64,000 nucleotides of DNA from NCBI GenBank assembly GCA_035236585.1, contig CP141128.1, forward strand, positions 35,260,684 to 35,324,683, read 5' to 3'. Position 1 is the first letter of the stretch. Every line of letters starts with the position of its first letter. Below, one piece after another: positions 37,007 to 49,760 of the stretch. Origin of the DNA: Warburgia ugandensis. Taxonomy: Eukaryota; Streptophyta; Magnoliopsida; Canellales; Canellaceae. The notes under the pieces were generated by a model. It was not told the DNA's origin and did not search any database. It saw only the letters and a list, made by a program, of their open reading frames with translations. A program made the position numbers and the translations under genes.

Positions 37007-38583
37007 ATAAAATACAAAATTAGGATTCTTATTGTTCTTGATAATTCAAGATCCTATGGATCTTGTTTGATCATCCTTATCTTACTTACAATTTTTATTA
37101 GGATTAGATAATTTTCTAAAATTTTATGCTCTTATTATTATTCAACTAGTTAACGTTTTACTCGTTAAAGATAGCTTATTCCATCCTAAGTCTAGACAAC
37201 TCCTCTTATTTCCAATTGGCTAAAGCTTACTAGCTTAATGGTTGAACACAAAGTGGTTACTTCAACCCTTATGTAAGGAGGCATTTAAACCTCACAAACA
37301 TCAATGGAAGGTAGGGAAAGAGCAAGGTTCTATTAGAGAACTCCCTTAACCACCATGTCTAGAGTGACCTTAGCTCAACCTTTCGTAAGGTTAGCCTTTC
37401 AACCCTAAGTACTCTTTCTAATTGATTTTAATTAAATCCAGAAACATTTAAAATGTCATTCATGGGATTTATTATTCTTCTAGTTTGGGCTAAGGATTTG
37501 ATAATCCTTATATTGTCCTATTAACTATAGCCCTTACTATGATTATACTTCATGATGTATATGTATTTAGTGAAGTCCATCTATATGTCATCAATTACCT
37601 CTTTTAAGGTATTTTTCATAATTCTACGATTAAAATAAATTACACCAATAATTCTAAGGAATTTAAAGATAATCATGCAAAAATTGAAAGTATTGACCTG
37701 AATTTAAATTTTGCTATTTAAAAGAAATTAACTAATAATATTACAACATCTTATTCTAGGAAATTAAAGATAATTACACAAAAATTAGAAAATAGACATA
37801 GATCATAATTAAATCAAATTTACTATAAAAGATAATTAATTAAGCATGTGATCAAGCTGTCCTTATGATCCAACCATCCGATTTGTCCATCGTTTAGATC
37901 TAGGGTTGATATTCCATTAAGAATGCAACCTTTGATCCTTTATGTTTCTGTTTGATCCAAAATTATAATAAAATGATCCTAACCTTAGATTATTCAATTT
38001 ATAGGTCCAATTTTCCTAATCATTCTCAATCCATCTGATCAAGGAGATCCATTGAGATTTTTCATCATCATTTTCTCATTTAAGGGCCTACACCTTGATT
38101 TATTTCATATCAATCCAATCCAACCATCCCCATGCTATTTTATCATCATTAGATCCTTAGTGGATCTAGATTTTCAATTATGATCACCCTAGATCTACTT
38201 GATCAAGGGTGTAAGTAAGAGTATTTTTAATTAACAAAAAAAAATTATTCTTAAAATCTTGTTTTTATGGGTTCAGTACATTCCCCTCACCAAGATCTAT
38301 TCATATCATCTTACAGATTGAAAATTGGATTTAAATTGAGTGAGAAATTGCATTTTTAAAATTTTAACTATTTTCAATAGCTTATTTTAGTCTGTACTAT
38401 TTTTTATCAAATAAACCTAGAATGTGATCATCAATCTTATGGTTGTGACATCTTCTGGATCCATCCATCGGATTAGATTTTTAATTTGACTTCATTTTGA
38501 TCATGATACATTACTATTGTAATGGATTTAGGGATTATCAGACGTAAATACAATTAAAAACATAAATCTAACATCTCTATTAG

Positions 38584-38884
<301 letters not shown>

Positions 38885-39150
38885 CACAAGTAAAAGATAC
38901 AAAAATTTATGGGTTCAATGTGAAAATTTTTATGGATTAAATTATAAGAATTTTTTTAAGTCAAAAATGAATATTTGTGAACACTGTGGACATCATTTGA
39001 AAATGAGTAGTTTAGATAGGTTCAAACTTTCGAACTTGGGATCCTAGGGATGAAGACATGGTCACTATTGACCCCATTTGAATTTAACTCAGAGGAGGAA
39101 CCTTATAGATATCGTATGAACTCTTAATTGAAGAAATAGGATTTCAGTTA
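38885..39150 (+). pseudogene. accD: Nuclear copy of chloroplast accD fragment
   Basis: AccD is the beta carboxyltransferase subunit of plastid acetyl-CoA carboxylase. The open frame beginning at 38823 enters accD homology near 38890 with [19 protein letters not shown] and [17 protein letters not shown], which includes the CxxC...CxxC zinc-binding cysteines except that one is replaced (ENFYG where ENCYG is usual). A frameshift near 39030 leads to a second stretch, [14 protein letters not shown], a stop, then FNSEEEPYRYRM. Homology fades at about 39150 after more stops. It is non-functional. In plastid genomes accD is not next to psbC, so the two pieces were joined during or after transfer. Confidence 0.93.
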
Positions 39151-40476
39151 AAAAAATCAATGGCCCAGATTTGATCTGACCATAAGAACGTGTTTTAGAG
39201 GATCTGGAACATGCCAAGATGATTTGGAATGTAACTAGACAATCCCAGAATGTGGCCAAACAATCTGAGCAGGGTCAAGCTCAAATCAATGCTTCATTTG
39301 GGAGATTGGTTGAGATGGTCCGATTTGGACCGTCAGATCAACCCTTCTCCAGATCTCCCAAATCTGAAACATCCTAAGGCTCACATTTCTTACCCTAGGG
39401 TTTTGGACCCTTCTGGATTGATTGGATGGCTCAGATTTTCCATCTGAGCCCTCCATCATCCAGAAATGAAGGGTTCTTATCCTTACTTGATTTTTATAAT
39501 TTTTAACCTAAAACTAATTTCAGAAAAATAAAAATTACATAAACTGACATCAAATAAGTGTGGAAAGAGTTTCCACCTACTTGATTGAAGAAAAACATAG
39601 GTTTTGTAGCGCAATTTAAATAATTATCCTCTTGATGATAAGATAACCCAATAACTACTTGTTTTGTGATTTCCCATTGATTGCATTATTGGATCTTGAA
39701 ATTGATTTGGGGATTTTGTAGATAAGTAGTATAGGATAATATGAATGGTGGGTTTGGGAGATTTGATTTGGAATAGAGTGCCTAATTGAATTTAAGTCTC
39801 TTGTTTCAATCTAGAGAGAGGAGAGAGAAAGCAAAAGAAGAGAGATTTTTGGGAGTGTTGGGAATGAATCTAGATCTAATTTTTTAGAGGAAGCAAGATA
39901 ATTTTGTGAAAAAATTTCATAACTACTTGTAATAATTATGTTTCAATTCTTTTGAATATTAAATTAACATTAGATTCTCCACTACCACCTCCTTCTCCAC
40001 TAGCAGCTGGTAGTGGTTTGACTACTCATTACATGTTTTCTGGCCGTTGGATTCATTTGTGGGCCCCTTGTGGGCCCCACAGGATATGAAAGGACCATTT
40101 TGCCCTTTTATGGAAAAAAATCCATTTTATTCTCCCGAACTGGGAATTGTGTGTACTTAGTGGTGTTGGAATTGCATTTTTGAGTACATTCTAAATATTG
40201 AAGTCTTAGATCTTAGTTATGGGTAAAATTATCATTTTACCCTTTTATTCATAAAGTGAAGAAAATTCAAGATTTTTCATTTTTACTCGGAATTGAATGT
40301 ACTTAGTGTCATTTTGATTGGTTTTTTTAGTACATTCATAATTTGTAAGTTTTAAAATATGTTTTAATCTCTTTAAAAAGAGAATTTCCACTAATCTAAT
40401 ATTCCAGCTCAAAATTTCTGAAAATTCAGACTAAATTGATTTTCTCAATCAATTTATAAAAATTGGGGTTATTACA

Positions 40477-41390
40477 TGATATGGGAAAAAGTGATTGGCT
40501 GGGTTACTTCCTAGGAAATGGGGATTGGTTAGATCATTGGATTAGAACTTGGGAAGGTGGGGAAGTGTTAGAAAGATAGGTATCTTGAATGGAAAGTGAA
40601 ATTCATGTTGCATCGTAGTGGTGAGGTGGAAAGTGAGAAAAAAGTGGAAAAACATAAAAACTAAAGGGATCTCTTCCTATTGGTCCATATGATACCTTAT
40701 CCTAGTGAATTTCCCATCAATTATATTCAAAATATCCCCATAAATCCCAAGCATAACTCTTTACACTCTCCTTCAATCATGGCCTTCCATTTAGCTTGGC
40801 TTATGTGGCTTACGATGGCTAACTTTGAAAGCTCCATTGGCTTGGCTTCATAGTTAGCTTAGATGGCTTTTTTAGCTTAGCTTGATGGCTCAAATCCTTG
40901 GCTTTGTTATTTATATTGTCCTCTTGTTCATGGCTTGAATATGGCTAAGTAGCTTAAGTGAAACCCATGCCAAGGTGGTGGGCTCTGCATGGCTTGTGCA
41001 TGGGCCTACTTTGGCTACCTTTGGCTCCTCTAATTGCATTCATTGCTTGTCATAGAGATGATATTAATCCTTGATGTCATGTTGAAATGATGACTTTTAA
41101 GCTTTGACTCAATCTTTTGAGCATGATATTCCATTTTCATCCCAATCAATCTTGGCTTTCAAATTACCATCTCGCTTCCTACAAAAAGTGAAAACTTTAG
41201 TTAAATCCTATAAAAATATGATTAATCACATATTTACTCAAATTAGCCTCTGGTCCTACAAAATATTAAAATTTTGATCATTAGGTCAAAATGTATGCGT
41301 TATAAATTTTGGTCAAAAACCCTAATTTAGTATTATAACACATTAGTAACTAATTGGGTGGTTTTGATGCAAAATTAGATACTCATCACA
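40477..41390 (-). mobile_element. Family-E LTR (E2), proximal part
   Basis: On the minus strand it starts TGTGATGAGTATC at 41390 after the purine tract GTTGGGGGG and runs to the B3 insertion site at 40477. It has many repeats of GCC(A/T)AAGC and GGCTTAGCT type words between 40790 and 41000. It matches E1 in inverted orientation. Confidence 0.75.
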
Positions 41391-41399
41391 CCCCCCAAC
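41391..41399 (-). other. Polypurine tract before LTR E2
   Basis: The minus strand reads GCTAGTTGGGGGGTGTGATGAG; the G run directly precedes the LTR TG. Typical of Tat/Athila-type elements. Confidence 0.75.
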
Positions 41400-41743
41400 T
41401 AGCATTTTTCTAATTTCAAGAAAAACATGCAAAAAAATACTTTACAAAAAATGGATACCAAGTACCACTTTCATAAGTACTCACAACTGCATTTAGCACA
41501 TACAATAAACTCTTAAATCCCTAGGTTACCCTTAGTGGACGAGTTAGACTTCGTGAGGGTTTGCAGTGAATATAACCACAAAATTCTCAAAAAATTTATT
41601 AGAATCCATTATTTATTTGAGAAAATTTTCTTTTACTCATATTATATTAATTCTTAAATTTAGCTTGCTGATAAAGATGAACAAAAAGGTTCAAAATCCT
41701 ACCCTTATGCTAAAGATATCACATTATTTCATTAAACTTGGGA

Positions 41744-41797
<54 letters not shown>

Positions 41798-43740
41798 TAG
41801 CTAATATATTTATTATTTTCAAGTCAAATATAACCTAAATTGCCGTCTAAATGTATGCTTTGACTTCAATTCTCAAAGGATACACTCATCACTCATAAAG
41901 GTGTAAATCTCTCATTAATATGTGAGTAGAATATTATTCATCAAATCCAAAAATTTCACATATTCCGTACAAAAGAACAATGACATAGAAGGAATGATAA
42001 TAATGGTCTCATGAAAAGATATCAACTACCAAGAATGTTACACTCTACCAAACTCCCTATTCATTTATAACCTTATCCATGTCATACTTCTCCTAAGATC
42101 AAGTTAGGACTTCTAATAGGATGAAACATACGCTTAGGTAAGGGTTATCAAAAGAATGGGTATAAAGGTAAACAAAGTTGTCTAAAAAATGTGTAAAAGG
42201 TCTTCTACCAATGTATTCACAATTTTTCCTTTTTTCCTTGCAAGAGTAAACATTTTTCTTTTTCATTAGCTATCTTTTTCTTTTTATTTTTAACTTGACT
42301 TTATATATAGCCTTTTTGAAATTTTTTGTCTTTTTAACCTTGATGTTCATCTCTTGAATTGTATTGTTCATACTTTTGCCAAAGATGTCTTTCAATCTTC
42401 TATACATGTTTCAAAAACAAATGGGTAATGGATATATATTAAGGGTTCAATAAAGGCAAAGGTTGTTTGGATAATAAAGAAAAGGTGAATATTTTAGAGG
42501 CTCAATGAACTAACAAGTGGAAAATAATGTAGGGAAGGCTAAAGTCTCTAAGGTAAACAAGGATGGCCTCTATCATTTCCTAAGGCTCATATGCCTTAAA
42601 AATTGATCATAAACTTAAGAGATATATGGTATATAGTCTTTCGTATTTTCTCAATAGTTGACCAAGATGAAGAATAATGAGACCAAATGAGAACTAATGT
42701 CCACTGAAGAAAGTTTTGAATTTACGTATAACCTTTAGAAAAAGAAGAATGGCTCAAAACTAGCTTGGGTTATAAGTCTCCACACATCTTCTTCAAGATC
42801 TCTAAGTTATATTTTCTATTCAACTTAAACTATATATAGCTATTTCGTGCAATTAATATTTGGAGTATAAATTTTCATGAGATACTTTAGAAAAAAGGAT
42901 AAAATAGTGAACTAATTGTATACAATTCTCTTAATAGGCTAAAGTTAAATAGATAGCTAAATATGTTGAAAAATTAAATTCTCATCATTACAAAGGAACT
43001 TATTAATTGTTTTTTTCAAAAAAATTTCAAAAATGTAAGAAAAACTTAGAAATCTCATTTCTACACCCCCAACCTAATCTAAATGTTGTCCTCAATGTTT
43101 TGAAATATATGAGACCTAAATGATGAATGGATAATATAGACTAATGAGACTTTCTATAAAAATCCTAGGTTGCCTCCTAGTAAGCACTAAGTTTAACGTC
43201 TTCAACCAAACATGGCTTATAACTAATCTAACCATCTAACCTTGACCTCACTATTTCAACTAATTTTTCCTAATCCTAACCCTAATAATGAACTGGCAAG
43301 ATTCTCACGCCACTTAAGAATTTGACAGTACTCTATATGATGAAGTTGGTCACTTTGGTCATTATATTCTCCAACTTTTTGTTTTCAATGAAATTTATTA
43401 TCTTACTTAATTGGATGTAAAGAAATCCATTAGTACGGCAAGCTTATGAAGAAAACTAACTAAAATAGGGATATTTGATACATAATATGACTCAAAACTC
43501 AATTAAATTGTTGGAAACTAATGGAAAATTCTTCCCTATGGCTTAGGAGAACATTTCCAAAGGTTTAGATCATTAAAACATAAATAAAAACATGCCTGAC
43601 ATGAGGAAAATCTATCCCTTTGTTTTCTCCTGTAGTAAGATTAAGAAAGGAAAGATAGGGATGAAGATATCTTGCTCTAATCCATTCCTCCTCAGGAAAA
43701 ATTCATTTTAGTTATTCCTCGGTGAGGTGAGAGCATTATT
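41400..43740 (-). mobile_element. 3' non-coding region of a Tat/Athila-type element (E2)
   Basis: On the minus strand, near 43075-43115, it reads ATTGAGGACAACATTTAGAT followed by a GTTGGGGGTGTAG stretch, the well-known post-integrase landmark of plant Athila/Tat elements. Upstream at about 43165-43200 is the landmark GACGTTAAACTTAGTGCTTA and AGGAGGCAACCTAGG. No env-like or pol frame survives. The same 3' region recurs at 46482-48150 and 61078-62730, sharing GTGGA(C/T)GAGTT and an AGGGTTTnCA stretch near 41540, 46630 and 61230. Confidence 0.65.
41746..41796. repeat. Microsatellite (GT)n
   Basis: About 51 bases of uninterrupted GT/TG. Its equivalent in the homologous copies is short (GTGAGTGTGTGAA at about 46837) or replaced by a TA run (61456). 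Confidence 0.95.
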
Positions 43741-44056
43741 AATGGTATAGATCATTGATCAATACAAAATAAACACAAGTAAGGTAGAAATTCGAAGCTC
43801 TGTTACTGCACACCTATAGGTTAGCAGTAGTGAAACAAAGTTGGGAAAACCTAGATTTCGCCTTGCTTTCTTGCCCTCTTCTAATGAAAATATTTCCAGA
43901 AAATTACAGAGAACTAGGTTCTAAATTCTTATTTTTTATATTTAACTTATATATCACTACCATTCATAACATTTGGAAGCTAGAATGTCAATAGTAGTAG
44001 GTGGAACAAAGCAGTAACACTTCCTTGTCCTGCTATAGTTGAAACTTCAGAACAAC

Positions 44057-44058
<2 letters not shown>

Positions 44059-44119
<61 letters not shown>
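44059..44119. repeat. Microsatellite (AG)n
   Basis: About 61 bases of uninterrupted AG inside D1, downstream of its TATA box in the direction of transcription. Confidence 0.95.
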
Positions 44120-44122
<3 letters not shown>

Positions 44123-44326
44123 TTAGTGAAAACTTTCTTTCTTTAATTCAAGTTCTTACAAATGAGAAATTACGTGAAAATACAAGAAAAATAATGAAGT
44201 ACAATGCTTACTACACTAGTGGATTAAGAAGGGAAAGGAGATTTTCTTTTCCCTCCATGTCTTCTTCTTCTTCCTCTCCTTGCTACTCTCTCCTTACTTC
44301 TTTCCATTCTTTCTTCCTTGCTCCTC

Positions 44327-44336
44327 CTTATATAGA
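44327..44336 (-). promoter_or_regulatory. Probable LTR TATA box (D1)
   Basis: The minus strand reads CACTCTATATAAGGAGGAGC, followed by a purine-rich leader. Confidence 0.5.
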
Positions 44337-46481
44337 GTGAGGAGTAGCTAATGTTAGTAGTTGTTCCCTATCTCCTTGAACCCCCCATTCACCTATCATT
44401 GACTCTCTCCTCCAATCACCATCTTTAGATGAGAAAGGAATGTTCTAAGTGCTTTCTCTTCATAGCATTAGCTACCTCTTGTTTGCAAAAAGTCAAGATA
44501 CTAGCTTGCTTCTAACTAGCAACTCTTCTTGTGATACTTTGCAGCAACATAGATGTCCACCCTTCATTCATTCTTCTAATTCTAATTACTTGTTTTGACT
44601 TGATCTTCACTTAAGAAGACCGTCAAGTGTAATCTCTCACCATCACATGATATCCTATAGCTCCCATATCATCCATATGCTATACATATACAATCCCAAC
44701 CTTGTAGGCCCTTGACGTGTGAAAGAATCAAGGATTGAGTGGGACCCATGTATGATCTTTTACTTTCACACCATAGTATGACTGACCTAGGCTTTCATGA
44801 GCTTGGTGGGAGAATAGATGAATTGATCCTCATTGACTTAGGCTTCTACTTCTTCAATTGATCTGGTTCATCAAAATCAAAATTAGATCAATCTAATCTA
44901 TACATTAATACTTAAGCTTGATTGACAAACTAAAACATTGATCAAATTGATCTCTCCACTTGGATCTTGACATATAACCTATAAAAATAGAAAATTTCTA
45001 GTTAGTAATATTTTTCTAATTGTTTTAAACATAATTGCCTTAGGATGACTATCTACCATGAAAATACACTTGACTATGGTTAGATGGAGATTAATCAGTT
45101 CACTATAAATACATCATATGAGTGTAAAAATGACTATGGATGCCAAATTAAGCATTCAACAAAGTGTATGGGACATGGGATGGCAGTGTGATAGAAGGAG
45201 ATAAGGTGGGGAAGGAAAGGGATAAGGATGAGTGGAAAGGAAAAAGTTAGAAAGTAAGTAGAGAAAATCAAGGAAGGATGGTGGGAATGGGAATCCACTA
45301 TGGTGGAAGAGTGGAATCCATGTGGTGTACATGTTTGAAGTTTAGAAAGTTGTAAGGAAAGTGGACCATTGAATGAGAATGGATGGTGGAGATCTTTCCT
45401 TCATTAGCATTTTCTTTGACTTTTTAACAACGGAATGGTGGCTAGGGTTTTTAACATATCTCTGGTTCATTCCTCTCCCTTGGATCATCATTGCACTATC
45501 TTGAGTGGATGAGATTCAGTTGGAGTGTTCTTATCCAAAAAGATCTTCTTTCAGTGCTTTTTTCTCTCCACAATTGGATCGGGATGCCTTAAAGTGGATG
45601 CCCTGATTCCATTGAGATTTCCCTATCCACTCTAGTTTTTTCCTTATTTTTCTCCTAGACCATCATAAATTTCTCCAGCCAATGAGCTTCAATTAGATTC
45701 AGATGTCCACCCCCATGAAAAACACATTTCTAGTCTTAAAAAATAGGCGGGCAACCCACCAAAAAAATCTCCACCAATGGGCTTTTAGTTTGGTCTTCAC
45801 TATAGCCTATGTTCTTATTGGTCCATCCTTATTTTATTAAATTTCTATTGACTACTTTAGATTGTGCAAGAACAAGGATAGATCTTGGCCTTTAATGCTT
45901 GAAAATTAAGGATGCTTTCCAACTATATATTTTCCATAAATTGTCTCTCTATTCACTCTTTTATTTTCTCCACTTGTAATCCTCATTTTCTCATGTTATC
46001 ACATGGGATCGAGGGTGACTTGCCACCTTACATGGAATAATTCATGTGGCTCCTTAGGTGATCCCCAGTTTTGGTTGAGTAAGAGAGAGAGTGCAAGGAA
46101 TATATCTCATGCGGGCCCTAGTATTTTGACTTATTTTTATTTTAGACATGCTCTCATTATATGTGATTCCAATGTTTATGAATTGAACTTTCATTATAAG
46201 CTTTCCAAGGTGGTGGATAGCTTGCATGCATGCATGGGAAGTTCTATCACCATGCTTTTGATATGGACACCCTCTTTTGCATGGAAATTGTGCATGAGGT
46301 TTTTTACTGCCTCTGACTTTGATAATGGTGCCCAATTTTCATTGTGAACTCCTAGGCTTCATATTTGGTATGTATGGGCTTCAAAATGTCAAATTAGCCT
46401 TAATTAGTAATATTTATGGAAAGTTTGAGGGTTAAAGCTTGCCAAATATAAAGGCATGTCTATATATTTTCATATATGTCA

Positions 46482-48150
46482 AATACACCCAAACATAGAT
46501 TTTTCTAGTCCTCACAAAAATTTAAATGGATTATAAGAAATCTTAAAAAAAATCTTAACCACTTTTGCAGCTAGTGTTGGCTACATTTAGCATATGCAAA
46601 AAGCCTTTAAACCCCTAAGTTATCCCTAATGGATGAGTTATAGCCTTATAAGGGTTTCCAAAGATGATACCCATAAACATTTTAAAGTTTTAAGAAAGTT
46701 CTTTATCTGAGAGAATTTTCTTGTATTTAGTATTCATTAAATTCCTACATTTAGCATGCTAATAAAAATAATTAACTAAATCAAAATCCTGCCCATATTC
46801 TAAAGATATCCCATTATTTCACTAAGCCTTGGAATGTGAGTGTGTGAACATAGCCAATTTATATACAATTATAGGTCTCATAACCTAAATTACCAACTAG
46901 AAGTATGTTTTGACTTAAAATCTCATAAGATAGTGTTGACACTCAGAAGGACGTTACTTACAAAGGGTTTAATCACTCTTCAATATGGGAGTAGAATAAT
47001 GTTCATACCAAAGAACAATACTTAGAAAATATGATATAGTCTCATGGAAAGGATATCAAATATTAGGAATGTCATTCTCTACCAAACTCCTTAATCATCC
47101 ATGACCATATCCAAGTCATACTCTTAAGATCAAGTTAGGACTTCTATTAGGATGGAACATGGGCTTGCGATAGGGTCATCAAAAGAATGGGTATAAGGAT
47201 AAACAAAGATTGTTTTGAAAGATATGTAAAGATCTTCTAACATGTATTAACAACTTTATTTCTACCCATGAGAGGGAGCATTTCCTTTTTCATTGGCTAT
47301 CCTTTCTCATTTTTCCTTTTTCACTTTTGGTATAGCCTTTCTTACCCTTTTGATGTTCATCTCGTGACTTTTATTGCTCATACTTTTTCTTCAAGATACT
47401 TCTTTAGCCATTTTACATATTTCCAAAATAAAATGAGTAATAAATATATAATACGGGTTAATAAAGGCATTGGTCAATGGTTTGCACATAAAAGGATCAT
47501 TAAAAAGGCTCAAGGGGTTCACTAGTGGAAAAATAACTAAGGGAAGGCTAAAGGCTATGAGTTACCAAGGATGGTTGCTATCATTTTCTAGGTTTCATAT
47601 GACTCAAATTGAGCATAAACTCAAGACATGTATGGTATAGCCTTTTATATATTTTCTTAAAGTTGACCAAGATGAAGAATAATGATGCAACTAAGAATTT
47701 AGTCTGCTGAAGAAACTTGGAATTTATATATAACATGCAACAAGGAAGAATGGCTCTAACACTATCATGGGTTAATAGCCTCCACTTGTCTTCTTCAGGA
47801 TCTGTAAGTTATATTTTCTCTTCAACTTAAGTTATACATACATATAAATTATATTATATAGCTAGTTTTTTTAATAGTTATTTTGAGTTTAATTTTCATG
47901 AAAAATTTAGAAAAAGGACAAAATAATAAACTAATTATATACAACTATTAAAAGATAAAGTTACAAAAATACAATGAATATTTAAAATATATGAATTCTC
48001 ATGCTTGTAAAGGAACATTTTCTAAAATTTTCAAAAAAAATTCAAAATTTTTTAAAGAGATAAAGAAAAGACTTTAAAAATAACTAAAAAAATTTTTGGG
48101 ATGAAATTTGAAATACCCTAACCCCATACTTAAATTAAATATTGTCCTCA
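46482..48150 (-). mobile_element. 3' non-coding region of Athila-type element D2
   Basis: Lies between the GAGGACAATATTTAATTTAA landmark (minus strand, about 48125-48145) and LTR D1. About 1.65 kb, the same length as the corresponding regions at 41.4-43.1 and 61.1-62.7 kb. Where Athila elements may carry an env-like gene, no such frame remains. Confidence 0.65.
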
Positions 48151-48965
48151 ATGTTTTAAAATAAAAGCATGGACAAATGAAATAACTAAGTAACTAGATA
48201 ATGCTTAGAAATATAGTACCTACACTCCAGTGATGGTGCATAGATCTATTGATGTTGACAGATATACAAAATATACAATGAAATGATGCAAAATGCAGTC
48301 TACCTAGACTAACTAAGCTATTAAACATAGACCTAAACTAATTATAAAGGAGTTTTTAGAAAACTTGGTCTATTTCAATATTTCACTCTAATCTATGTAT
48401 AATTTTATCCAAAAAATGTATGGTGGTGAAAAGGTAAAGATGTGATCGACCATCATGAATGATAATTTCTTAGGATCAACTTGAGAGGACTTCGCCCATG
48501 AACTGTCAAATTGAGTCTGTATGATGCCAACATCAAACAGCTGAAATTGTCCTCATCTCTTAAATCTAAGGTTAAATTCACTCTACATCTTTCTAAAAGG
48601 TTGTTCATTGTTATCTTATTGTAGAGAATTAGTGGGGTTATACCCTCATTAACATCTTTTGTACACCCTTGAGTTAGTTGACATTTTGTAGAAACATCAA
48701 TGAACTCTCCTTCCTATTCTATATCAAACTCTTGGGTAGTAGGCAAGGGATTAGATGAATTGAAACTACCATAGTGTGCACTTTCTAGGACAAGTGGTGG
48801 GTTCAATTTGGGTGTTTTTCAATTAATGGACCAAATAAAAAATCACAAGAGATGGAATGGGTCCTACTCAAGCTTTGAAGTGTCAATTAATGACACAATA
48901 TCAACAAAACCAAAGTGAGCTAGACTTGCCTCAAGAGAATTAGTGCTAGAGGATGATCAAGATGG
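48151..48965 (-). mobile_element. Collapsed pol region of element D2
   Basis: Between the protease remnant and the 3' landmark there are only about 0.8 kb, too short for RT, RNase H and integrase, none of whose motifs I find. An internal deletion has removed them. Confidence 0.6.
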
Positions 48966-49760
48966 TAGACTCTATATCATATTAATTTCAAAAGGAGCTT
49001 TAGAGTCTAGTTGTCCTACATTAAAGACATTAAACTTAACGTCCATGTTTCCAAAGGACAACTTCATGGTATCATCCCTATAGTTAATTATGACATTTGA
49101 AATGGCTAAGAAAGGTTGTCCCAAGGTGACTAGAATTTGACTACTAGGGTTCACTACAAGTTGTGCATCTAAGACTAGAAAATCTAGTGGAAATAAAAAC
49201 TTTTCTACTTATAATAGTACATCCTCTACCACACCACTAAGAACTTTAACTAACTTATCTGCCAACTATAGTGTGGTGGTTATCTTTTTCATCTCGCCTA
49301 AACCTAAGTCCTTGTATATTGAATAAGACAATAGGTTAACACTCGACACCAAATCAAGTAACACCCTATCAATTGAGTGGTCTGCAATCACACATGATAT
49401 AGTGGGGCACCTTAGATCTTTATACTTGAGCGAGATTTTGTGTTAAATAATTGAGCTTTTTTGCTCCGTGAGAAAGGGTTTCTTCTACACTTGATGCTTT
49501 CTTTGGTGTGTGCAAAGGCTTTTTGAAAATTTGGCATAAGAAAATATATCCTTGATTGCATTAAGCAATGGAATATTTATATTCACCTATTTAAAGACAT
49601 CCATTAGCTTATCAAAATTATAATCCTTTTTAACCATATTGAAGCATTGAGGAAATGGAGTCTTCAGAATATACTATGCCTTAGGACTAGGGTTAGGAGA
49701 AGTAGGAGGTGGCTTTTTCTTATTCTCTTTTTCTTTTCAATTCTTTGTAGGACTCCCATT
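48966..49760 (-). pseudogene. Athila-type retropepsin (aspartic protease) remnant
   Basis: The protease cuts the Gag-Pol polyprotein. In one minus-strand frame with few stops I read, in order: FPQCFNMVKKDYNFDKLMDV, NINIPLLNAIKDI, DRVLLDLVSSVNLL, YKDLGLGEMKK, VVEDVLL, FLFPLDFLVLDA, LGQPFLAISNVIINYRDDTM and KLSFGNMDVKFNVFNV. This is the order of Athila/Tat protease ('LCDLGASINLMP', 'KLGLGE', 'LGRPFLAT', 'FNVF'). The active-site triplet has changed from DLGAS to DLVSS (49347-49355), which should abolish activity, and at least two in-frame stops precede LADKL and VEKFL. The last open part is 48972-49154. Confidence 0.88.

Larger units (their letters stand above)
43741..46481 (-). mobile_element. 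Family-D LTR (D1), 3' LTR; left limit uncertain
   Basis: On the minus strand the LTR begins TGACATATATGAAAATATAT at 46481, directly after TGTTTGGGTGTATT, a weak purine tract. Segments at 46000-46400 match 56500-57060 and 60400-60900 (GCATGCATGCATGGGAAG, CCTTAATTAGTAATATTTAT). A TATA box lies at 44327-44336. The left end was not identifiable; homology to the family's U5 end is missing, so the copy is probably truncated between 43.2 and 43.8 kb. Open frames at 46003-46347 (both strands) are LTR sequence. Confidence 0.6.

Noticed and set aside
46003..46347. 114-codon plus-strand frame and its antisense partner
   Set aside because: Part of family-D LTR sequence shared with 56.5-57.1 and 60.4-60.9 kb, where the frame is not kept.
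46482..48150. Env-like gene between integrase and 3' LTR, as in some Athila elements
   Set aside because: No frame with a signal peptide or transmembrane pattern; the three homologous copies share only non-coding words.
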